Origin: Linderina pennispora
Taxonomy: Eukaryota; Kickxellomycota; Kickxellomycetes; Kickxellales; Kickxellaceae
NCBI RefSeq assembly: GCF_002104995.1
Contig: NW_024468261.1
Location: forward strand, 434,001 to 498,000
Reading direction: 5' to 3'
Length of the DNA: 64,000 bases
Below are positions 38,955-50,173 of this stretch, in pieces. Position numbers and translations under genes: made by a program. The notes beneath the pieces are model-generated. The model did not search any database, was not told the origin of the DNA, and saw nothing but the letters and a program-made list of their open reading frames with translations. The stretch's first letter is position 1. Each line of letters begins with the position of its first letter.

Positions 38955-39361
38955 CATCTGCATATTCTATTTTTCCAAACCGTATAAAGCCTTTCTCTGT
39001 AACTACTGCGTCTTCTGCTTTCTCCACCGTCGTTTTTAACTAGGTGCTTGAGCTCCAGGCCGAGCTCACTCGCGATATTCTTGTCCTTGGTCTCCAGCAG
39101 ATAGTTGTCCAGACCGCCCTTCTTGTCAATCGTGCGCAGAACCCGGTTCGTTACCCGCACCTTGATCTTCTGGTCCAGGATCACAGAGTACAGCTCCACC
39201 ATTTGAATATTCGGCAGCCAGATCCGCCGCGTCTTATGCAGCGACTTGGGCTTGTTGTTGCCATGCTGAATTGCTGTTCCACCGAACAAGCCGTCGAGCT
39301 TTGTCCGGTAGAACTGGGTCGTCGGTGCCCGCAGGATCCGTGTCAGGTTCTGGCCAAGCAT
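38945..39361 (-). CDS. MRPL28: Mitochondrial large-subunit ribosomal protein bL28m
   Basis: An intact 138-residue frame. The core GLFGGTAIQHGNN, KTRRIWLPNIQMVELYS, IKVRVTNRVLRTIDKKGGLDNYLL is diagnostic of bL28 in its mitochondrial form (yeast Mrpl24). It belongs to the large mitoribosomal subunit. The last ~30 residues after LELKHL (Arg/Ser-rich, ending CRCYM) are not typical and may reflect a missed splice or indel. As read, the stop (38945) overlaps the last codons of the RNF220-like gene on the other strand. No long mitochondrial presequence is seen beyond MLGQNLTRILRAPT. Confidence 0.85.
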   Translation of the reverse strand: MLGQNLTRILRAPTTQFYRTKLDGLFGGTAIQHGNNKPKSLHKTRRIWLPNIQMVELYSVILDQKIKVRVTNRVLRTIDKKGGLDNYLLETKDKNIASELGLELKHLVKNDGGESRRRSSYRERLYTVWKNRICRCYM

Positions 39362-39803
39362 ACTGCGTTTTCGGATTTGTGTTGTGGTAGGTGAGGAAAA
39401 TGCAGAAAAACGCGCTGGAATTGAGCAGAGGAGAAATATCTGGGTTTGTGTGCCAATACATCGATAACATTTTTCGGCTTCATATCAGCTTTGTGGTAAT
39501 TGCGATCATCCGTTATTAAATTAATGAACCTGCCAGCTAACAGCACATAGCGGCAATACATTGGAGCCGGCTATATGGCGGGGACACATGAATATTGTAT
39601 TCGCTGAGGATAAGTCCTTATTCCTAAAACTCATCGCGGCCGCTCCTTTTCTCTTCTGTTTTATAAGCGGAACTCTTTCGGGGACTAAGGGCTCACTAGC
39701 GCTTAACTTCTGCAAAGGCGGATTATCTTGAAGAGACAGCAATACATTGGCCAGACAGGCATCCTGTTAGTAGTGATGGCGGACCTTCCTGCCAGCAAAC
39801 GGA
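39362..39803. other. Intergenic, upstream of bL28m
   Basis: About 440 bases with no supported coding sequence. On the minus strand it is the 5' flank of bL28m. Confidence 0.45.
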
Positions 39804-40189
39804 CTAGCAGCCCGCGGAGATGCCCACGAAACCCCTTTTGAGAAGCCTCGCATGCTGTGGGTCAAACCGATCGAAATTGCAGTCTGGAAACATCCGTACG
39901 ACCATGTCGTCAAATCCGCCCATTAACCGAAACTGCACTTCTGCAGCAAGTCACTGAAAGACTTGCGATATGAATAGCCGAGAGTCAGTCCAAATAAAGG
40001 GATCCCCTCATATGTGCAGTTCAGATGGGGGATATCCAAGATCGCTGATGGCTGGAGCAAGGCTCTGGACATGCTGCTGAAGAACGGCATAGTTGAAGTA
40101 CCCTTCAGCTGACGATATGTACCTTCCATTTTGCAGCAGATAGGGCCTTTTTGGGACGTCGTAGACGCAAAAAGACATTGGCTAAGCAT
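39804..40189 (-). CDS. Unidentified small minus-strand gene or gene fragment, one frameshift
   Basis: Start at 40189 (MLSQCLFASTTSQKG). The frame runs to ...FGLTLGYSYRKSFSDLLQ and, after a one-base shift near 39942, continues EVQFRLMGGFDDMVVRMF and FDPQHARLLKRGFVGISAGC to a stop at 39804, about 128 residues in total. The composition is protein-like in both parts. No family is recognised. It begins only 48 bases downstream of the chitosanase stop on the same strand, so it could also be a truncated neighbour. Confidence 0.45.
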
Positions 40190-40236
40190 GGTAATGTATG
40201 CAAGTGTGTATTTGAATATTTTGAGCACTTTTATGT

Positions 40237-41070
40237 CTAGCACTTGACAGTGGTGGCCTTGCCGTCGTTGTCCAGAGCCTTGATCGAGTTGCTCCACTTG
40301 TACTGCTTCTGGGCGACCACGTACTGGTACGACTTGACACGAGTGACGCTCTTGGCCCACTCCTTCTGTGTCCCCTTGTTGTGCGGGTTCTTCAGGTCAT
40401 CCGCGCGCACCTGCAGGAACTTTGTCAGCCAGACGATCTCGTCGACATTGTGGCCGTTGATCTTGAGCGTGCTGCCCGACGAGCCCTTGGCATCGGCCTT
40501 GAACGACGCGCTGGTCTTCTTGATCAGTGCACCAACCGAGTCGGGATCCGAGCCATCGCCGTGCTGGATTGTTCGTATCGTACAGCTGGAGCGCGGGTTA
40601 CGTCGAGCTGGGCACCAAGCGTATCAGCGAGCTTCTGCGACGGGTCAAAGTACATCTCGTCGCGCACCTTGTCCTGTCGCGGCGCGGAACTTTGCGTCCG
40701 GACTTGCCCAGCTTGCCCCACACCGAGCAGTAGCCGTCCAGGCCGCTGGTCGAGCCGCTGCCCGACTTGGTCCAGCTTCTTCATGACGGCGTCGTACTTG
40801 CTGAACTCGTCCTTGCCGCCGGTCATCTTGTGATACTCCTGCAAGAACGACCCAGGCGATCCGAAGTGCCAGTGCAGAAGCCGGCGATACCGGCAGTGAA
40901 GCCACGGCCATCGTGGATGTTCTCGCAGTAGTCGTAGTGGAAGGCAGGTGTCGCCGTTCTCGTAGATGTTGGTCAGACCCAGAGCGATCTTCTTGGAGCA
41001 GGCGGACATGGCGGCGTTGGTCGTGGCGATGGTGGCGAGGAGGCCGAGAGCGGTGGCAGTGAAACTTCAT
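40237..41070 (-). CDS. Secreted chitosanase, GH46 type, frameshifted
   Basis: The start at 41070 encodes MKF and then, after one extra T, a signal peptide (TATALGLLATIATTNAAM). The mature part begins CSKKIALGLTNIYENGDT, with the expected catalytic Glu, and continues through pieces in several frames. These include the HDGRGF region near 40905, VLQEYHKMTGGKDEFSKYDA, FDPSQKLADTLGAQLDVT and a C-terminal TKFLQVRADDLKNPHNKGTQ block ending in TTVKC at 40237. This order matches GH46 endo-chitosanases, which hydrolyse chitosan; most known members are bacterial, with some in zygomycete-type fungi. At least five single-base frame changes occur in about 800 bases. A role in remodelling of chitosan-rich wall or feeding on it is an inference. 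Confidence 0.8.
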
Positions 41071-41174
41071 GGTTGATTGTCTTGGAGTGGAGTGGGTTTG
41101 TGAGGTGGTTGCTGCTGTGGTTGCTGATGTTGTTGTTGGTGATTTTTTTTGGACAGTGCGGTTCTGCCTCGACC

Positions 41175-41181
41175 TTTTATA
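41175..41181 (-). promoter_or_regulatory. TATA box of the chitosanase gene
   Basis: The coding strand reads TATAAAA about 105 bases upstream of the chitosanase ATG. A leader rich in CAA and CAC follows, with many CAACA-type repeats, as is common in strongly expressed fungal secreted-protein genes. Confidence 0.55.
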
Positions 41182-42355
41182 CCCGGTAGCGTGGTATTGC
41201 TTCCTGCACTTCGGCTATATTGAAAACCTGCATTATTGTGGCAACTGGCTTCCGATAGAAAGGTCGGTAGCTGCTTTGTGGAAAACTGCTTCCAAGAAAA
41301 CAAATCCCACACTTCATCCCAAGGCTATATCCTCTTGACCGCCAACGAGATGCATGGGCAAACAGGTTTTGTGAATCTCTCCTTTGGGAGATTGAGGAGA
41401 TCCTTCCTTTCTATCGACTAAGAATAGGGTGATGCACGCCAAGCCATCCCCACACCTCGCTTGGCGCATCTTGGCTATCCTAAAAATGAACATGGATCCT
41501 GCTTCAAGCAAACGTATCCTCGACAGTCAATGGATATTAGCCGCGTACTTAATTCTGCGTACAAAATCAACATGCCATCAAGGGATATTGCCTCCAAGAG
41601 TGGCCATTTGACTATTAGCTTGCAGTTGCTGCTATTGTATTATCGGCTACTACACCATGGGAAGCTTAACTCTCGGTACGTTTGCTTGGAACTACTAGCC
41701 TGTCTGCACTGGTCTATCAGTTGCGGCATTCAATAAGTAGTCGATACGGGTCTATCGTTTTTCAAGAGTCAGTAATCCTCATGGAAAGCCGACACGGCCT
41801 GAAACTACTCAAGCACCGTCACTGCTTGTAAAATTCTCTCTTTTTCTATGCTAGAACCTGCTGTTGGTATTAGGCCGCTAGCACCGCCCTGATCCACCAT
41901 GCTCAAAGGGGACCACGCATTTCAAAGGGCTCCAAGCGCCTGCCAGTCCATATTTTCTCCTCAGCTGACCTTATACATACTTTCCTCCATGCACACCAAT
42001 AAGCACTCATTTGCCTGATTGTTAACAGATATAACCAACATGACAAAAGGTGGCAATTTGTAGCTGTCTAAGGAAAAGCATGACGGGGAGAAGTGTTCGA
42101 ACAATGAGTTAAATAAATGGTTGAAGTCATTGAAATAATACCAAGACTATATTTGAACCAATATCCAGGTGGGTGAGCGAAAGCTGAAGGATACGTATAG
42201 CAACCAATAGTACTGACACAGCATGAAAAATAGACAGAGATAGAATTAGCGAGTCTTTCCGCCAACATAATGTTTGCCAGAGGGCTACGTCTCTTCCATA
42301 ATTTCACTTGCTACTTGCTGTCTTCTCTCATTTTGGTCGCAGGTTAGCCTAAAGT
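41182..42355. other. 1.2-kb intergenic region
   Basis: Low-complexity-poor, AT-richer sequence with only short open frames on both strands. I see no gene, RNA or repeat here that I can support. Confidence 0.5.
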
Positions 42356-42845
42356 GTACATCATATTCGTCTTGAATATCGAAGTATCTTAAAAGTGGCC
42401 TCAAGGTATAGGCATTGATCGATGATTCCAAGACCTTCCAGAGTCTGCGCTATGATAGTTCTGATGACGGCTTCGGTGTCTGCTGTAGCAATGGTGGACA
42501 AATGGCACAAAATATGGCCTTGCTATAGCATTGGGACTGGCTGAGATGATACCATCAGACATTAGTCTTGAGACCGCGGTGAACTGCCCATTCACTTGTG
42601 ATTCTTTCTTTCGATGCAAGGCAATGCGCAATGTCAGTCAGGCGGCTAGCACATCTTCCAATAGGTAAAGAGATGCGCGTAGCTCCAGCAAAAACACCAC
42701 TCAGTAAATTGGCCATGTGAGTAGACATAACCTGTCGAAACCACACATCTCGCAAAGGAATATCATGCTCCAAAAACAAATATCCTTTAGTCACGCTAGC
42801 CATTCCCAAGCGGTACTCAACACATCCGATCCAAACACACGACAA
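42356..42845 (-). CDS. Unidentified minus-strand coding island
   Basis: From 42845 a frame of 96 codons reads EYRLGMASVTKGYLFLEHDI, then HMANLLSGVFAGATRISLPIG and ITSEWAVHRG. An overlapping frame continues QFTAVSRLMSDGIISASPNA and IARPYFVPFVHH. A third reads TADTEAVIRTIIAQTLEGLG then IIDQCLYLEATFKILRYSRR, to a stop near 42356. Consecutive protein-like stretches in different frames on one strand suggest one gene with indels or short introns. It starts 55 bases downstream of the MCM4 stop on the same strand. I do not recognise the family. Confidence 0.4.
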
Positions 42846-42899
42846 GGAATAGCGAAAGAAAGAAGAATTATTAAAGCTTGCAAAAAAAAGGAAAAACCA

Positions 42900-45645
42900 C
42901 TAGTTGTTCAAGGCGCTCTGCTTGACGACAATCAGCATATTGCGACCCGTACCGACCAGGTTGACCAGGCCCTCAGTCTGCAGCTCACGCACAGCCTGCT
43001 CAAACAGGCGCGGGGCGACAGGCGCATACGACTGGGCGTTCAGGACGATCCAGCCACGTCTGGTAGGTAGCGCTATTGCCAGCATGCGGGGCATCCGGCA
43101 GCGCGCCCTCAGCGCCCACGGACGCACGGGCCGCACCTACCAGCATATTGCGCGCCTCGCGCTTGATCGAGTCGAGCTGGCGGCGGTCGCTGGCAGCAAA
43201 GCCCGTGTTCAGCAGATCAAGGTCAATCAGGCCGGTGCGCGGATCGGTGGCCGACTCGCGCAGGGCCTCGCGCATCAGCCGCGATGCCTCATTGACGTCG
43301 TCGACGCTGACCGAGTCCGATAGGCGCATCTTGGCGTGGGCCTCGGCCATGCGGATCATCGACTCCAGCTGCCGTGCAGTCGCAGTCACGCGTCCATTGC
43401 CGCCGGCCACTGCTCCGGCAGTCGTCGACGAGGCATCGCGGCCCATGCGGCGTAGGTCCACATATGCGGCCACCAGGGCGTCGGCGGCGGCATCGGTGAT
43501 CTGGGGAGTCACGTGGCGGCGCGCATAGGCAATGTAGCGCGTCAGCTTCTCGGTCGGCACAACCGGCAGGTCCTCGGCGCTGGGCTCGGCCTCGGCATCG
43601 TCGGTATACAGGACCGACAATGTGGCGGGCCAAGCGGCGGTCCATGGTCTCGTCGACTGTGTCAAGAACAATGAAGACCAGGTCGAAGCGCGACACCAGC
43701 GTTGGTGGCAGGTTCATGTTTTCGACGATGCTCAGCTCGCGGTTCCACTTGCTGTCGACGGGGTTGGCGGCAGCCAGGATCGAGCACCGGGCGTTCAGCG
43801 ACGTGATGATGCCGGCCTTGGCAATTGAGATGGTCTGCTGCTCCATCGCCTCGTGCAGCACCGACCGGGTGGCCTCGGACATCTTGTCGAACTCGTCGAT
43901 GGCGCAGATGCCGTCGTCGGAGAGCACCAGGGCACCCGACTCGAGCACCAGCTGGCGCGTGTCTGGATCACGTGTTACATATGCTGTCAGCCCACTGCAG
44001 AGCTGCCCTTGCCCGACGTGTAGATGCCGCGCGGCGCCAGCCCATGTACTGCCGACAGCAGCTGCGACTTGGACACACCCGGGTCGCCCACAATCAGCAC
44101 GTTGATGTCGCCACGTGACCGCGGCGCCCCGGCCCGCGCAAACTGCTTACGCACGCCGCCAAACAGCTGCAGCAGCAGCCCGCGCTTGACGTCCTCCATC
44201 TCGTAGATGCTGGGTGCCAGCGACCGCGACAGAATGTCAAACAGCCGCGGGTCGCGTGCCCACCGCCGGAACTCATCCACCTCCGACTGGGTGAACGCCA
44301 GCGCCTCGCCGCTGCCCTCCTCGGCCATCGCCACATCGCGCTGCACGTCAACCACCGCCTCAGGCAGTATCCAGGCCCTGAGCCGGTTCGCGCTGCACGC
44401 GGCTGCGGCCGAGCCGACGCACATGCACCACATCAATGTATGTGCGGTAAATGGCCTGCACCGTGCGGTTGCGCGGGTTGGTGCGCACCGGCACGCCGCG
44501 GTAGACGCCAGTGATCTCGAGCCGGTCGCCAGGCTTGCTGGCGTCCACCAGCTCATCGTGCATCACCAGCGTCACCGTGTGCGGTGTCTGTCCGTCCGGG
44601 ATCACCTCGGGCGTCTCCTGCAGCCGCGCCAGCTGCTTGTCGGCAAACGTACACCTGTTGTGCACCAGCTCGATTGCGTCCTTTTGCAGACACGCTGCGT
44701 TGCCGCATTGCGTCGGTTCGGTGACTGAGCCGCGGTCAATGCCCACCTGTCGTGGTCCAGTCGCACTGCAGGCAGCGGAAGAATGCCCGCTCCATATCAG
44801 GGATCACTGCCGATGAGCGGATCAGCAGCCCGCGCACGCTCACCAGCTTGTCAATGTCCGACGGGTTCAACTCGCGCATATTGGTCGTCACCGACAGATT
44901 GTACGGCCGCACCTTCAGGTCCGTCTGCGCTAGATCCGCATCTGGGAACTGCTCCAGGAACAACTCCGTCAGCACGTAGTCCATAATCGGCACCACCTCC
45001 TCCGGGTAGTTCACCAACTGCCGGTACAGCGCTTGCGATGGCGCATATGCCCGCAGATTCTGCGCATCCAGGTTCAGCTGGAAAATTTCCGAATCGTGCA
45101 TGCGCTGCAGCATCTGCGGGTACACCGGCTCCATGCGCTCCGACTCTGACAGGATTGTCTGGGTTGGGCGGCCGGTGCGATGCCGTGAAGTGCAGCAGAA
45201 AGTCCTTGAACGTTGTCATTACATCCCGCACATGCACAATCGTGCCCCAGATTGTCCGGATCTCCTGCGGCTGCACGCCCTGCGACGACACCATCGAGCC
45301 CAGCTCCGACGACAGCGCGTGCGCACGCGACCCCAGGTCGCCGCGCCGGTGCGCTGACGGTGTCTGGCTCTCTATCGCCATCGCCCCCAGTTGTGACGAC
45401 AGCACCTGCACGCTGGCCTGGCTGCTCAGCCCAAACTGCATGCCGGTCGAAGGCATGTCACTGAATCCGAGCTGCGGCGACGAGCTGCCCACCATCGGAG
45501 CTGCACGCTGCGCTGGCCCAGTTTGTCTGGCCAGGGGCGAAAATGGCGCCGGTGTCTCGGGAAGAGTGTTGTACGCGTCGCTGCCCATACGCTCATCGTC
45601 TGAGCCGTGGCCGAGCGGTGGGGAGCTGGGAGGTATGCCTGCCAT
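42900..45645 (-). CDS. MCM4: DNA replication licensing factor MCM4, multiply frameshifted
   Basis: The start is chosen at 45645 ([18 protein letters not shown]). The frame is open 20 codons further but the upstream part looks like leader. MCM4 is one of six subunits of the Mcm2-7 replicative helicase. The Ser/Pro-rich N-terminus (~100 residues) is typical. A zinc finger is seen as CLQC and, later, CGNAAC. The AAA+ core has Walker [12 protein letters not shown], Walker [10 protein letters not shown] and the arginine finger LVSRFDLVF. The C-terminal winged helix ends in [10 protein letters not shown]. Blocks such as [19 protein letters not shown] and [10 protein letters not shown] distinguish MCM4. 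Single-base frame changes are seen near 45170, 44750, 44395, 44000, 43620 and 43060. At 44000, for example, one missing C separates GKGSSAVG from [11 protein letters not shown]. Confidence 0.95.
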
Positions 45646-45904
45646 TTTGAATTTCTTTTGATGTAGTTTAGGCGAGAGCGAATTAGAATGAGAACGCGAG
45701 AGCAAGGATTGGCGAAGCTGAGAGCCGTGAAATTTTTGTTTACCTTAAACTCGCATGAATACACAGGCTCGACTCGGCTCTCGTTTGATCAGTGCTCAAC
45801 TCAGCTCGCATTTACTTGCTAGCTTGCGCAGTCGGGTCGTTGCTGCTTTTTCCCTCATCCTTTGCCTCAGCTTTGCCTCAATCCCTTTTGCCAAATTTCG
45901 CCCA

Positions 45905-48706
45905 ATGTTTACAAACGGTCCGAGCAGCTCGACCGCAGTGGCCAGGGCCAGATCGCTTATAGGCTCTGCCAAGCAGCAGGGTAGCTGTGAGCAAGCCGCT
46001 GCGATCGAGCTCCAGCAGATAATCGATGGCTTTGTCGACGGGCTAGACATCGCAACAGGCGACAGACAGAGAATCGAGGTTTTCCTTATGCTCTGTACAG
46101 ATATGCTTGATGCCCCGAATGTATGCCAGCTGTGTGAGTGTGGGATACGGTCGGCTTTTACCATTCTGTCAAAGGCGCTTCTGGGCGCCTCCGACACGGA
46201 ATCCCCGGACACCGCAGTGTTTAGAGCCCAGGTTGTTGATCTGTGCATTGAACGAACATACCGAGTATACGAGGAAGCCTGCTCTGTGCTAGAAAAGGCT
46301 AGCACGTCAGGCAACCAGCGCAGATACACAGAGAACCGCCGATGCAGTGCGGCTGGCATTGCTCATGACTGACAGCGTATGCTCGCTGGTTTCCTCGCTG
46401 TCCGGTGCCATCGCATCACAGCGGATCTGGTCGTCAGGACAAAGCGGCACCCCTCCATTGGCAATGGCGCTGGTCAAGTGGTTCGAAGTGGCCTGCCAGC
46501 TCTCCAAAACCAGCACAACCCCGACAATGCGCAAAACCGCGTCGCTGGCAGGAAACATCACAGAATTAGCCAAATCAGCCGGCACGCTAGTCGAGAGTAT
46601 ATCGTCGTCGCTCACCACCGACGCGCACTTGTCCCAGGACCTTGGAATGAAGCGGGCCGTGCTGGAGCGGTTTTGCGAGTATGTACTAACCGCATACCGG
46701 TCGTTTCTGTCACAGCCACAGCACTTCAAAGCAATCTGGAAAGCGCTGTGTCGGACTGCGACAAGATTCGCTCCGCCGTCGTTTGCGGGCGGTAGACTGT
46801 GCGCGCGTGTTTTCTCCGAGTCGTGCTCGATGATTAGTATACTGACACAGCAGACTGCAGGGATACTGGCCAAGTCGCTGGCCAAGGACCTAGCCCAGCG
46901 GACGGTCGCCCATCGGATCATGAACTCGTTGGCGTTTGTGCGCTTTTTCATGTTCCACATGTCGGCATTGTTGAAGCGAATGCATTCGGATCCGTCAGTC
47001 GACGATACTGCCGCATTCCAGCATGCAATGCCCATGTTTGATGACGTGCTGGGCAGTCTGGTCACACCGCACAATATGGCGTTTATGCCCAGAAACATTG
47101 CCGACAACATGCATAACCTAGTGCTGGCAGTGGCAGAAAAGGTCGTGGTGGCAATGTTTTCACACAGCGTCAAGGAGCTTGTGTCCTATGTAGACACGGT
47201 GCACTCATTCGCAACAGACAGAAGCAGTCGCTGTTCGTATTTGCCACTGCTAACGGGATTGAAACGGCCAGTGGCAAATATCGAGGTCCTTCGCATGGTG
47301 CTTTCCAACATCGACTCATTTTCTGCCCACCAGCAATCGCAGCTACTTGCACCGGCATAAATCACTGGTCAGCGCACTGGCTCTGGCTGTCGATCGCGAC
47401 CCCACATCTATATTGGCCGCACTGGGCTCGGCTGCAAGCAGCGCTATCAGCGAGCGCGTGAGTCTGTCAACCGCATATGAGCAGCTGGTTTCATCGGTAG
47501 CAGTCAGTGCGATAAAGGTGGCCACGCCGGATGTGTTTGAGCTCTGGGAGATCGCCGCGTTTGACGTGCTTTCATGGTCCTCTCCAGGCAGTCTTGGTGC
47601 CTGCATAGTTGCTGACGCATGGATTATCGTCGCTCGTAATGCGCTCCCATCTGCGCTGGTTGTGTCAATGATGGACAGCATTATCGACATCGCTTATTCA
47701 GCACCAGAAAGCATATCCGACATGGCACGCAGTCGCTTTGCCACACTCTTCGATGGATTTGTCCAGGGCATCAGTCAAGATGACCTTACTGCATGGCTGG
47801 CCAGACTGGTAGCCCGATTCGATAATCAATCTGCGGGCATTGGCCTGGTCTATGCGATGGTGCCATGGTCAGTGTTTACTGACAGCGGTGCACTGTTGTC
47901 GATAAGGAAGGCAGCACAGCAAATAAAGGCTACGACCGGCTGCGCAGCGATCGTTGCTGCTACTGGACTGGCCCTGGCAGGTACTGAGCTCGGAGCTGCC
48001 GAAGTCGGCCAATCCATGTGCAGTTTTGCTAGCCAGTTGTTGTCCGCGATCTCTAAATGCTACAGGTGAGGCCAGTATTGTTGGAAACATTCTGGCAATG
48101 GCTGTTTCTCTGGCGCAGAGTGACCTAGCATTTCCTGCATCAGTGCTGAGCGAATGCTCCAGCCACATTTGTTCGCAGAATGGCAAGGCATTTGACTCGC
48201 ATCCTGCTTCGGCCGTGATGCTGGGACTTCTGTGCGGGTGCTTTGCCGAGACTGACCTGGAGCAGCCGCTGCTCATGCCTGTTGGCAAGGCGGTGAAGCC
48301 CGTGTTTGCCTTCTTGCTTGATTCTGCACGACCGTGGATAGTCCGGCACTTTGCGCATCGCCAGTTAATTCGATTCGCTATGGACGAGCATAACGCACAT
48401 ATTGTAGAGGCAGTCGCTACAGGGAGCGCTGAGCAGGCGCTGCTGCAGTTCATCCAAAAAGTGCCAGCTGGCAAGCCCATTGCTAATGGAGAGCAAGATC
48501 ATGTTTATCGCGCGGTTTTTGATATTAATGCCCCAAAAGAGTCGCTGATGTCGGAGGATTCTGGCATCACCGGTTTGCTGGAGGCAATTTCACGGCTCAG
48601 ACAGGAACTAGCAGCTACGAGGGACATGGCGTTGGATCAGGACGATGTATGCTTGTTACGTGGTGAACTTGGCAAACTTGCGAGTGATATCTCTCGATTT
48701 TCGTAA
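45905..48706 (+). CDS. HEAT-like alpha-helical protein, possibly FIRRM/C1orf112-like, three frameshifts
   Basis: Four consecutive frames (45905-46372, ~46330-47360, ~47350-48069, ~48060-48706) make one ~930-residue protein, changing by single bases near 46330, 47355 and 48063. It is almost entirely alpha-helical in appearance, with no signal peptide or clear enzymatic motif. The C-terminal block PWIVRHFAHRQLIRFAMDEH and EQALLQFIQKVP, followed by a helical tail, is reminiscent of FIRRM (C1orf112), the partner of the FIGNL1 ATPase in homologous recombination, but I cannot confirm this by eye. It is divergent from MCM4 with 259 bases between starts, which is compatible with a shared S-phase promoter. 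An unrelated HEAT/ARM scaffold is the alternative. Confidence 0.6.
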
Positions 48707-49110
48707 TGCATAGTTAGTATTTACCTAGTAAACACATTTGCCAACAATGGTACTTCATGGGTGTATCCCATGGGCCAAACGTCTAAGGTACATCGAATCA
48801 CTTTATGTTACTGCTGATTCGTACTGCCCCATACAGCAGCACACACTGCTGGATATTCAGCAAATGCCAACTCGCTGTGGCACATGTCTAAGACAAGCAT
48901 CGGCAGCGGTGTGTTGTAAACAAAGCAGCGACATCATCATATTATGAACAAGATTGTAATTCCCCGGTATATCCAACACCAATGTCACTAGCGATGGTTT
49001 GGTAACATACGAGTTTGCTAAAAAGTACTTCGGCGTCTGGTCGTTATAAATACCAACTATTCTGACCACGATTTCAAGGCTCTCTACTTTTCTTTACTCT
49101 ACTTTTCAAG
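48707..49110. other. Intergenic with TATA box for the small secreted-protein gene
   Basis: No coding sequence supported. TATAAATA at 49045-49052, 66 bases before the ATG at 49111, is followed by a CT-rich leader and is a good core-promoter candidate. Confidence 0.5.
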
Positions 49111-49445
49111 ATGAAACTATCTTCTCTTTCGCTCGTTGTCCACTTCTCGGCCTCTCTGGTATTGTGCTTTCAGAGCCGGTAAACCTAACCAACAGCGAGT
49201 ACGAATGGGTCAAGAAAGCGCGGAACAGTAACACTGAGGCTATTGAAGAACAGGTTTATGCGATTTCTAACAGCGATGATGATATTCAAGAAGAGATTGG
49301 TGCGCATAATGCTGTTATTGAAGAAGTGGATAAGAATGTGTGTGAGGTTATTGCAAACACTACCCAGCCACCGGCAGACGATATACTTGGAGTGTTCGAA
49401 CCATCAAACAAAAAATTCTTTAGCTGCAACATTGCGGATAACTAG
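49111..49445 (+). CDS. Small secreted acidic protein, one frameshift
   Basis: The ATG at 49111 encodes a signal peptide (MKLSSLSLVVHFSASLVLC). After a one-base shift the frame continues SEPVNLTNSEYEWVKKARNS and ends at 49445 with FFSCNIADN, about 110 residues in total. The mature part is acidic (repeated EE, DD and IEE), with two cysteines and a few NxT/S sites. I recognise no family; it may be a lineage-specific secreted protein. A TATA box and CT-rich leader upstream support it as a real expressed gene. Confidence 0.55.
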
Positions 49446-50173
49446 ATACATATCTGAAGATGACTGAACTAGGTGCGTCAAGCAGCTCCAGTGCAGTTGG
49501 GCTTGGGTTGTAGTAGTTGGAGAGTTTCCTGGCTACCCAACTAGAAATGACCTCAGTGATATGCAAGAATACACTATTTCCATCTCTGATATGCGACGCA
49601 TGTAGATATTTAATACCAATTCTGTAGCCAGTACATGTGTTTCACTTTTCCATTGCTATACAATCTTAATTTGAAATGCCACTGTAAACCTAAAGATTCT
49701 CATTTCCATAAACATCGCATGTAACTTGGATGAGTTATCGATATATGGAATAATTCTCAAAACGACTGAGGGAAGAAGGTAGTCGTCTGTTTGTACGTAT
49801 GCGTTTCGCTTGTCTATGGTGCGCAGATCCGACCCGAATGTCAACACAGCGGAATAACACCCACCGGCCATTTCTCCATTGGCGACAGTTTATTTAAACA
49901 TACGCCTCTATCATGCTGGTGTGCCACACCTGTTAGGGTTTAACGTTCCAAAATACCCATGGCTATGAATGCAAATATGGCTGGCATGATGTACAGCGGT
50001 TTACCAACCCTATATACAAAGCTCGCTTGTCATATCCCATACCACCAATCGTGTCCATAACGTCCAGGGTACATGAGAAAGGCATAATTGGAAGTCGAGA
50101 GGAGGTGGGGGTTAGAAAATGAATTTCTAGCTCTGCTCGAATTTATATTACATTTCCCTTTTTCTATCTAGAT
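49446..50173. other. Intergenic, AT-rich
   Basis: About 730 bases with short random frames only. The end, before 50174, is T-rich leader. Confidence 0.5.
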
